NCBI GenBank assembly: GCA_900553215.1
Contig: USCJ01000088.1
Span: 1-6,126, forward strand
From: an uncultured Collinsella sp.
Lineage (GTDB): Bacteria; Actinomycetota; Coriobacteriia; Coriobacteriales; Coriobacteriaceae
Direction: 5' to 3'
DNA length: 6,126 nucleotides
Shown here: positions 1 through 5,575 of the stretch, in pieces
Layout of the letters: every line of letters starts with the position of its first letter
How positions within the stretch are numbered: position 1 is the first letter of the stretch
Translations under genes and position numbers: made by a program
Notes under the pieces: generated by a model
Told to the model about the DNA's origin: nothing
The model's input: the letters and a program-made list of their open reading frames with translations, nothing else
Databases searched by the model: none

Positions 1-86
1 CCAGAGCGACAACTTGTCATTCAAAGAGGACGGCATGACCAGAAGGTCTATGCCGTCCTCTTTTCATGCCAATTTGTTCGCTCTGG
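1..86. repeat. Outer inverted repeat enclosing the terminator
   Basis: CCAGAGCGA at 1-9 is the exact reverse complement of TCGCTCTGG at 78-86. Pairing continues inward from 10-16 to 70-76 with one bulged T (77) and one mismatch (13 against 73). A short unpaired stretch on each side then leads into the terminator stem at 23-63. The arm begins at the first base of the window, so the repeat may extend further left. It could be one long folded RNA 3' end, or the ends of a small inserted element carrying a terminator. Confidence 0.55.
23..64 (+). terminator. Rho-independent terminator of an upstream gene
   Basis: The 5' arm 23-36 pairs with 50-63, continuing inward through GACC (37-40) and GGTC (45-48) around an AGAA loop (41-44). 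One bulged T at 49 is the only flaw. The stem core AGAGGACGGCAT is GC-rich and the 3' arm runs into TTTT (61-64). The U-run lies only on the right, so it acts on + strand transcripts, presumably from a gene ending left of the window. Confidence 0.85.
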
Positions 87-135
87 TGACCGCTCGCTGG
101 CATTACCAAAACATCGACGGTCCAATAATGATCCC

Positions 136-209
136 TTGGGGACGGGTTCAAACTAGTCGTTGGGGACGTTCTTGTTTGACTGGTCGTTTAAGAACGCCCC
201 CGATGACTA
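136..209. repeat. REP/MITE-like repeat element with long hairpin
   Basis: TTGGGGACG occurs at 136-144 and again at 160-168. ACTAGTCGTT (152-161) recurs as ACTGGTCGTT (179-188), so two diverged units of roughly 24-27 bases lie in tandem. The second unit sits in a long hairpin: 154-173 pairs with 190-209 over 20 positions around a 16-base loop. There are 17 Watson-Crick pairs, two G-U pairs (159/204 and 161/202) and one A-C mismatch (166/197). Tandem GGGGACG words plus a long stem in an intergenic region resemble dispersed bacterial REP or MITE sequences. No transposase gene lies nearby, and genome copy number cannot be judged from one window. Confidence 0.65.
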
Positions 210-220
210 TTCGGATTGTT

Positions 221-258
221 AATTTGTGCGGGTTGTGGTTTTGTGACCTGCTGAAATT
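221..258. repeat. Weak intergenic hairpin
   Basis: AATTT (221-225) pairs with AAATT (254-258). After a 2x2 internal loop, GCGGGT (228-233) pairs with ACCTGC (246-251) with one G-U pair, closing a 12-base loop. No T-run follows, so it is not an intrinsic terminator. It lies just before the candidate promoter and may be a chance fold. Confidence 0.25.
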
Positions 259-267
259 TGAGATACT

Positions 268-303
268 GTACAACTGTACGTTAACTAATCTTCGTAGTAT
301 ATT
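268..303 (+). promoter_or_regulatory. Candidate promoter with overlapping palindrome for the YhgE/Pip operon
   Basis: The best -10 match in the leader is TATATT (298-303), five of six consensus bases. It lies 17 bases after TGTACG (275-280), a weak -35 with three of six matches. The perfect inverted repeat GTACA-AC-TGTAC (268-279) overlaps this -35, a usual place for a repressor site. Other combinations, such as TTGAGA (258-263) as -35 with a poor -10, are possible. This is a motif-level guess; transcription would start near 310. Confidence 0.3.
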
Positions 304-322
304 GCTACCCGCAAAACTCAAT

Positions 323-368
323 ACCATTGTGCTTCGAGACGCTAAAGCGCCTACGTACAATGGTTTTT
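323..368 (+). promoter_or_regulatory. Terminator-like hairpin in the leader of the YhgE/Pip operon
   Basis: ACCATTGT (323-330) is the exact reverse complement of ACAATGGT (357-364). The stem continues with a G-U pair and a C-G pair (331/356 and 332/355) and encloses a small inner hairpin, CGC-TAAA-GCG (340-349). Five T bases (364-368) follow directly. No gene lies between the upstream terminator and this hairpin, and it ends about 27 bases before the ATG. That placement suggests an attenuator or leader element rather than the end of a gene. The outer stem is AT-rich, so termination may be weak. Confidence 0.45.
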
Positions 369-395
369 GATAGTACGATTTGATTCAACGACAGG

Positions 396-3185
396 ATGGA
401 TGGTCCAAGCGTGAGTCTCGGCAGCAAACTATCCAACGCAAAGGTCTCCTTTGCGATATTTAAGCGCGACATTAAGCGACTGCTTATGAACCCCGTCGCC
501 CTGGTGGTTACCTTGGGCGTGTGCGTCATTCCCTCGCTGTATGCCTGGTACAACATCGTGGCAAACTGGGATCCGTACGGAAACACCCAAGGTATCAAGA
601 TTGCCATCGCCAACAACGATCAGGGCACCCAGAATGACTTGGTGGGCGAGCTCAATGCAGGCGATAAGGTGGTCGACCAGCTCAAGGAAAACGATCAGCT
701 GGGCTGGACCTTCGTCGACTCGGCTGCCGATGCCAAAGAGGGCGTCGAGAGCGGGGAATACTACGCGGCGATCGTAATCCCCAAGAACTTCTCCGACAAT
801 CTTGTCTCGATGCTCGATGGCAATTACCATCAGCCGAAGCTCACCTATTACGTCAATGAGAAGAAGAGCGCCATTGCGCCCAAGGTCACCGATACCGGTG
901 CCAACACCATCGAGGAGCAGATCAACTCGGAGTTTGTCTCCACGGTGGGCGAGACTGTTGCCAGTATCGCCAAGGATGCCGGTGTCGATTTAAAGGACAA
1001 GGCAACCCAGACTCAGGACTCGCTGACAAGTTCGGTGTCCGAGGCATCCGACACCTTGGGTGAGGTGCGCGATTCGATTGGCGATATGAATGCCGCCATC
1101 GATAAGACGAGTGGCGCTATCGCCTCGGCTGATGCGGCGCTTGCCGGCTTGCAAGGTCAGGCACCGTCGCTGACGCAGGCAATCTCCCAGGGCAACGACC
1201 TGCTGGGCGAGGCTCGCGCCACGGCGGGCAACTCTATCACCTCGCTCTCCAAGGCACTCTCGGAAGGTAGCCTTGCACTCACCAAGACGTCAGCCTCCGC
1301 GAACGCTGCGATTGGCAAGCTAACGGGTACGGTCACATCTACGACCACCCGCATCGACAACTCGCTCGAGTCTCTCCAGGCGACGATCGATCACAATAAG
1401 GCCGTTATCGGGCACTTGGAGATTCTCGTTAATGACACGTCGACAGGTTCCGAGGAAATTGACGCGCGCATTGTATCGACCATCGATTCGCTTCGCGAGC
1501 AAAACCAGAAGCTGCAGAGCATCAAGGATGGCCTTTCTGCACAGTCGAGCGCCATGGCAAACGACGCTACGGCAATCTCGAACGCGAGCAACGCACTCAA
1601 CGCGGCAATTCAGACCGGTACGGCTAACCTCGGTCAGGCTCAGACCGATCTGGGTCAGAACGCACTTCCGAAGGCTTCGAGCGCGCTTGACTCCTTTGCC
1701 GCCGTTTCGGGCGATTTGACCGGCATTGTGTCGGGTATGACCCCCACGATAGCGAGCGCGCGCGGCACGCTGGCGCAGCTCGACGCCACGCTCAAGCAGG
1801 CAAAGACCACGCTGTCCCAAACCGACGCCTCCCTTGCCAAGGTTCAGGACAAGCTAGCGACCGCCGCCAATGACATTGCGGCGCTGCAGACCTCTGAGTC
1901 TATGGGCGAGTTAGCCGACCTCATGGACGTCGACGTCAATGACGTGGCAGATTTCATGGCATCTCCGGTTGAGCTGACGTCCAAGTCAATCTATCCGGTC
2001 AAGAGCTTTGGCTCGGGCATCGCGCCCTTCTACACCAATCTGGCGCTGTGGGTAGGCGGCTATGTACTCATCGCTATCTATAAACTCGAGGTCGACCGCG
2101 AGGGCATCGGTAGCTTTACGGCGCGTCAGGGCTACTTTGGCCGCTGGCTGCTGCTGGTGATCCTGGGTGCGTTGCAGGCCATCATCGTTACGGTGGGAGA
2201 TCTGGTCATTGGCGTTCAGTGCGTCAATCCGCTGCTCTTTGTACTGGGCGGCATCGCTATTTCGTTCACCTACGTCAACATCATCTATGCGCTGTCCACC
2301 ACGTTTAAGCATATCGGTAAAGCCATTGGCGTCATCCTCGTCATTGTGCAGATCCCCGGCTCGTCGGGCATGTATCCCATCGAGATGATGCCCGGCTTCT
2401 TCCAATGGCTGCATCCGCTGCTGCCCTTCACCTATGGCATCAACCTGCTGCGCGAGACCGTCGGTGGCATGTATTCGTTCAACTACCTGTTCAACCTGTG
2501 CATCCTGGGCGTGTTCCTTGCCATCGCACTCTTTATTGGCTTGCAGCTGCGTCCGCTGCTGCTCAACCTCAACCTGCTCTTTGACAAGCAGCTTTCCACG
2601 ACGGGCCTCATGATCTGCGAGTCCAACGACCTGCCGCGCCAGCGCTATTCGCTGCGCACGGCCATGCGCGTCATGCTCGATTCGGATTCGTACCGTCGCG
2701 AGCTGCTCGATCATGCCGTGGCGTTTGAGCATCGCTACCCGTACTACATCAAGGGCGGTTTTGCCGCCGTGGTAGGCGTGCAGGTTCTGCTCTTTGTGCT
2801 TTCGACGGTGCTCGATATCGACAATAACGGCAAGATCATCCTGCTCGTTATCTGGATCATTTCGGTTATCGCCATCTGCGGCTGGCTCATCAACATCGAA
2901 TACATCCGTGCGAGCCTCAATACCCAGATGCGTATCTCGGCGCTTTCGGACGAGGACCTTCGCCGCGAGATGCGCGAGCACACGGCTGCCATCCCTGCCG
3001 CCCGTCGCATGTTTGGTCTCAACGCCAGCGAGCGTGGCGCCAAGGGAGGCGAACAGCCTACGAGCCGTCTGTCGCATATCGGTGCGCATCGTAAGGCTCA
3101 AGATGCCGACGGCGCTGACAACGTAAACGGAAACGACGGGGACACCACCTCGCTTGGCAAGCACTCTAAAGGAGGTGAGGCATAA
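396..3185 (+). CDS. YhgE/Pip family membrane protein with C-terminal extension
   Basis: A 929-residue envelope protein of the YhgE/Pip family (ABC-2-like superfamily, COG1511 type). Relatives include Lactococcus phage infection protein Pip, Bacillus YhgE and type VII secretion EsaA. It has a FKRD motif (22-25), a first membrane helix (about 33-55) ending in LYAWYNI then WDPYGNT, and a conserved IPKNFS (128-133). A Ser/Ala/Thr-rich helical, cysteine-free extracellular region runs to about 540. Five helices follow (about 541-562, 583-606, 611-635, 640-656, 700-718) with the family signatures APFYTNLALWVGG, QCVNPLLFVLGG, YPIEMMPGFFQ and HPLLPFTYGIN. Unlike its neighbour it continues for about 200 residues with two more helices (about 786-806 and 812-834) and a charged Gly/Asp/Asn tail. 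The start is uncertain: ATG 396 has AGG immediately upstream, too close for a normal site, and in-frame GTG 411 is an alternative. ATG 486 would lose FKRD. Substrate and true role are unknown; no ATPase is adjacent. Confidence 0.93.
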   Translation: MDGPSVSLGSKLSNAKVSFAIFKRDIKRLLMNPVALVVTLGVCVIPSLYAWYNIVANWDPYGNTQGIKIAIANNDQGTQNDLVGELNAGDKVVDQLKENDQLGWTFVDSAADAKEGVESGEYYAAIVIPKNFSDNLVSMLDGNYHQPKLTYYVNEKKSAIAPKVTDTGANTIEEQINSEFVSTVGETVASIAKDAGVDLKDKATQTQDSLTSSVSEASDTLGEVRDSIGDMNAAIDKTSGAIASADAALAGLQGQAPSLTQAISQGNDLLGEARATAGNSITSLSKALSEGSLALTKTSASANAAIGKLTGTVTSTTTRIDNSLESLQATIDHNKAVIGHLEILVNDTSTGSEEIDARIVSTIDSLREQNQKLQSIKDGLSAQSSAMANDATAISNASNALNAAIQTGTANLGQAQTDLGQNALPKASSALDSFAAVSGDLTGIVSGMTPTIASARGTLAQLDATLKQAKTTLSQTDASLAKVQDKLATAANDIAALQTSESMGELADLMDVDVNDVADFMASPVELTSKSIYPVKSFGSGIAPFYTNLALWVGGYVLIAIYKLEVDREGIGSFTARQGYFGRWLLLVILGALQAIIVTVGDLVIGVQCVNPLLFVLGGIAISFTYVNIIYALSTTFKHIGKAIGVILVIVQIPGSSGMYPIEMMPGFFQWLHPLLPFTYGINLLRETVGGMYSFNYLFNLCILGVFLAIALFIGLQLRPLLLNLNLLFDKQLSTTGLMICESNDLPRQRYSLRTAMRVMLDSDSYRRELLDHAVAFEHRYPYYIKGGFAAVVGVQVLLFVLSTVLDIDNNGKIILLVIWIISVIAICGWLINIEYIRASLNTQMRISALSDEDLRREMREHTAAIPAARRMFGLNASERGAKGGEQPTSRLSHIGAHRKAQDADGADNVNGNDGDTTSLGKHSKGGEA
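3168..3178 (+). promoter_or_regulatory. Perfect Shine-Dalgarno inside the end of the first YhgE/Pip gene
   Basis: AAAGGAGGTGA matches the full complement of the 16S rRNA 3' end and sits seven bases before the ATG at 3186. It is also the coding sequence for the last residues (KGGEA) of the upstream gene, whose TAA directly touches the ATG. It fixes the start of the second gene and predicts strong, possibly coupled, initiation. Confidence 0.9.
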
Positions 3186-5375
3186 ATGAAAAACATCCTG
3201 CACCTGTTTAAGCGCGATGTCCAAAACGTGTCTCGCTCCGTGATCGGCATGGTCGTCGTGATGGGCCTGATCATCGTGCCATGTCTCTATGCATGGTTTA
3301 ACATCGCCGGAAGCTGGGATCCCTACGGCAATACCGGCAACCTTAAGATTGCAGTGGTCAACACCGATGAGGGTTACGAGAGCGATCTGATTCCCGTCGA
3401 GGTCAACGTGGGCGAAAACGTAACCGCCACCCTGCGCGGCAACGAGAACTTCGACTGGGTCGTCCTCAACGACCGTGATAAGGCGATTGAGGGCGTTAAG
3501 TCGGGCGCGTACTACGCTGCCGTCGTTATCCCTAAAACGTTTAGCGCCGACATGATGACGCTTTTCTCGACCGAGGTGAAGCACGCCGATATCGAGTTCT
3601 ATGAGAATCAGAAGGCCAACGCCATCGCACAGATCGTGACTGAAAAGGGTTCGAGCGCCGTCCAGAGTCAGGTCAACGAGACCTTTACCAAGACCATCAC
3701 GACCATCGGCCTTAAGACCGTGTCCAGCCTGCTCGACTATATGAGTACCGACCAGGTGAGCAGCTTTATCGCCAATCTGTCCTCGACGCTGGGCGATTCG
3801 GTCGAGGACCTGCAGGACGTTCAGGCGAGTGCGACGTCGCTCGCGGGCATTTTGAGCTCCACGTCCGATTCACTGACATCGGCGGGCGGCATGCTCAAGC
3901 AGACGGGCACCGTTGATGAGTCGACGAAGCAGCTGATGGAGCACGCCAAGAGTGGCATCAATGATTCCAAGGAAGCGCTCAAGGCCGCCAACGATGCCGT
4001 TGACGCGGCGATTGACGGAAGCGCGGGCTCGTTCGACAACGTGTCCGCCGAGCTTGCGAAGGCATTCGATGCCGCGAATCAGCATGTTTACCTTACGGTG
4101 TCTCAGCTCAACGAAGCCGCAGCGGCGCTCAATACGCGTGCTGACGATATCGATGCGATGACCGATCAGCTCCGTAACCTTGCCGACCAGGTGAGTGATG
4201 ACAAGCTCAAAGACGGTCTCGAGTCCGCTGCGACGTCGCTGGGCAGAATTGCCGTGGAGTACCGCAACAATGCGAAGGACCTGACGGCGACCGCAAAGTC
4301 CCTTTCGGACGGCATGGCGGAGGTCAACAACTCGCGTGCCGAGGTCGACCAGGCCATCGCCGATGCCAAGGCGGGTATCTCGGGAGCCAAGTCCGACTAC
4401 GATTCCACGTTCTCGGTTAAGGCCAAGGAGCTCAAGAAGACCATTTCGGGCGTTCTGGATTCCCTGAACGGTATCTCGGGTGACTTGGATAGCGCCGTGA
4501 GCGGTCTGACCGACGCCTCTGGCTCGCTCGCAAAGGGCCTCTCCAAGGCTGCGACGCTGGTCAACAAGGCTTCCGATCAGCTGGGTGAGGCATCGGACAA
4601 GATCAGCGCCTTTAAGGACGAGCTCGATGGCGCCCTGATGTCGGACGACCTTGCCACGATCAAGACGATGATCGGCAACGATCCCGAGGGTTTGGCCGTG
4701 TCGCTTTCCGGCCCCGTCGCGCTCGACCGCAAGCCGGTCTATCCGATCCGCAATTACGGTTCGGCCATGGCGCCGTTCTATACGATCCTGTCGCTGTGGG
4801 TCGGCTCGATCGTGCTGGCGGCCATGATGAAGGTATCGGTTGACGATGAGCTCATCAACGAGCTGATCCCCGTGCGCCTGCACGAGATCTACCTGGGCCG
4901 CTACCTGTTCTTTGGAGGTCTGGCCCTGCTGCAGGCGACACTCGTGTGCGCGGGCGACATCCTGTTCTTTGGCATCCAATGCGACAACCCGCTGCAGTTT
5001 GTGCTGGCGGGCTGGGTCGCGAGTCTCGTGTTCTCCAATATCGTCTACACGCTCACGGTTTCGTTTGGCGATATCGGCAAGGCGCTCGCTGTCGTGCTGT
5101 TGGTCATGCAGGTCGGCGGTTCAGGCGGTACGTTCCCCATCGAGATGACCGGCCCCGTGTTCCAGGCGATCTACCCGTTCCTGCCGTTTACCCACGGCAT
5201 CAACGCCATGCACGCCGCCATGGCTGGCGCCTACCATATGGAGTACTGGGTTGAGCTGGGTATCTTGGCGAGCTATTTGATTCCGTCGCTGGGCCTGGGC
5301 GTCGTCTTCCGCCGCCCGGTCATCAAGGCCAACGACTGGATCATCGAAAAGCTGGAGTCGACCAAATTGATTTAG
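3186..5375 (+). CDS. YhgE/Pip family membrane protein, second of a tandem pair
   Basis: A 729-residue paralogue of the upstream protein. From FKRD (8-11) through WDPYGNT to the start of the extracellular part, 27 of 56 aligned residues are identical. A membrane helix (about 18-40) is followed by a conserved IPKTFS (115-120) and a cysteine-free helical region of about 487 residues. Five helices end it (about 528-549, 571-596, 601-624, 628-645, 688-708), with APFYTILSLWVG, QCDNPLQFVLAG, GGTFPIEM and YPFLPFTHGIN. It stops about 20 residues after the last helix, so it has the ordinary family length and lacks the neighbour's extension. The start is secure because of the perfect Shine-Dalgarno and the LFKRD context. 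Both ends of the ectodomain are likely held in the same membrane, forming a stalk or arrow as in EsaA. The family has been tied to phage DNA entry or adsorption (Pip) and to type VII secretion (EsaA), but neither role can be assigned here. Confidence 0.95.
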   Translation: MKNILHLFKRDVQNVSRSVIGMVVVMGLIIVPCLYAWFNIAGSWDPYGNTGNLKIAVVNTDEGYESDLIPVEVNVGENVTATLRGNENFDWVVLNDRDKAIEGVKSGAYYAAVVIPKTFSADMMTLFSTEVKHADIEFYENQKANAIAQIVTEKGSSAVQSQVNETFTKTITTIGLKTVSSLLDYMSTDQVSSFIANLSSTLGDSVEDLQDVQASATSLAGILSSTSDSLTSAGGMLKQTGTVDESTKQLMEHAKSGINDSKEALKAANDAVDAAIDGSAGSFDNVSAELAKAFDAANQHVYLTVSQLNEAAAALNTRADDIDAMTDQLRNLADQVSDDKLKDGLESAATSLGRIAVEYRNNAKDLTATAKSLSDGMAEVNNSRAEVDQAIADAKAGISGAKSDYDSTFSVKAKELKKTISGVLDSLNGISGDLDSAVSGLTDASGSLAKGLSKAATLVNKASDQLGEASDKISAFKDELDGALMSDDLATIKTMIGNDPEGLAVSLSGPVALDRKPVYPIRNYGSAMAPFYTILSLWVGSIVLAAMMKVSVDDELINELIPVRLHEIYLGRYLFFGGLALLQATLVCAGDILFFGIQCDNPLQFVLAGWVASLVFSNIVYTLTVSFGDIGKALAVVLLVMQVGGSGGTFPIEMTGPVFQAIYPFLPFTHGINAMHAAMAGAYHMEYWVELGILASYLIPSLGLGVVFRRPVIKANDWIIEKLESTKLI

Positions 5376-5401
5376 CGCGACAATGTGGCGTTGACGGAAC
5401 A

Positions 5402-5420
5402 TCGAGGCCTTCCGGCTCGA
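5402..5420 (+). other. Small hairpin in the 3' untranslated region
   Basis: TCGA (5402-5405) pairs with TCGA (5417-5420), and GCC (5407-5409) with GGC (5414-5416), around a TTCC loop with one bulged G at 5406. It lies 26 bases after the stop of the second YhgE/Pip gene. There is no T-run after it, so it could be an mRNA 3' structure upstream of the true terminator, or chance. Confidence 0.3.
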
Positions 5421-5437
5421 CGCTTTAGTTGAGTGAA

Positions 5438-5467
5438 TTGCATGAGCTGCTTGGTTGTTGCTACAGT
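5438..5467 (+). promoter_or_regulatory. Candidate extended -10 promoter for the DMT transporter gene
   Basis: TGC followed by TACAGT (5459-5467) fits an extended -10 element: TG-N then a hexamer with four of six consensus bases. A weak -35, TTGCAT (5438-5443), lies 18 bases upstream. The -10 sits inside the perfect palindrome GCTAC-A-GTAGC (5460-5470). Transcription would begin near 5474, inside the 5' arm of the adjacent hairpin. Without this promoter the transporter gene would depend on read-through of the terminator. Confidence 0.4.
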
Positions 5468-5469
5468 AG

Positions 5470-5504
5470 CGGGGCGTGCCGGGGGTCCGGCGCGTCCCGT
5501 TTTT
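5470..5504 (+). terminator. Rho-independent terminator of the YhgE/Pip operon
   Basis: A 13-bp stem pairs 5470-5482 (CGGGGCGTGCCGG) with 5487-5499 (CCGGCGCGTCCCG). Eleven pairs are Watson-Crick and two are G-U (5474/5495 and 5477/5492). The loop has four bases, and TTTTT (5500-5504) follows. The T-run is only on the right, so it acts on + strand transcripts and lies 94 bases after the second stop codon. An alternative reading is a 5' leader hairpin of the next gene, because a candidate -10 abuts it. Confidence 0.85.
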
Positions 5505-5575
5505 ATTTGACCATGAGGCGGCACGCAGCCATACGCGTGCGGACACCACGCCCAGATTGAGTGCGAGGATGTTCC

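Larger units (their letters stand above)
1..395. other. Gene-free intergenic region rich in inverted repeats
   Basis: This stretch carries no convincing coding region. The open frames crossing it run through a terminator hairpin and show no family signature or ribosome binding site. From left to right it holds a terminator nested in a larger inverted repeat (1-86), an unassigned stretch (87-135), a repeat element with a 20-bp stem (136-209), a weak hairpin (221-258), a palindrome beside a candidate promoter (268-303) and a terminator-like leader hairpin (323-368). It is visibly AT-richer than the coding DNA downstream. It probably separates an upstream transcription unit from the YhgE/Pip operon and supplies the latter's promoter and leader. 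Confidence 0.8.

Noticed and set aside
14..370. Open frame of 118 codons in the leader
   Set aside because: It reads through the terminator hairpin and the repeat element, has no ribosome binding site and no coherent protein character.
1..395. CRISPR array, tRNA or known riboswitch in the leader
   Set aside because: Only two diverged repeat units are present without regular spacers. No tRNA cloverleaf and no recognisable riboswitch core could be traced.
1986..3584. Open frame of 532 codons on the minus strand
   Set aside because: It lies antisense across both YhgE/Pip genes, is rich in His, Arg, Asp and Gln with no membrane or domain signature, and spans the junction of two well-supported genes. 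It is a shadow of GC-biased codons.
3870..4979. Open frame of 369 codons on the minus strand
   Set aside because: It is antisense to the coiled-coil coding region, Arg/Leu/Gly-rich without recognisable motifs, and has the same cause as above.
396..5375. Assignment of the pair as a type VII secretion (EsaA) locus
   Set aside because: The proteins share the fold family, but no EssC-like ATPase, EssB/EsaB or WXG100 substrate is visible in the window, so only the general YhgE/Pip call is supported.
5513..5560. Short Arg-rich frame of 15 codons before the transporter gene
   Set aside because: It could be a leader peptide, but no ribosome site precedes its ATG and the composition is ordinary. A 6-bp stem (5521-5526 with 5535-5540) inside it is also unremarkable.
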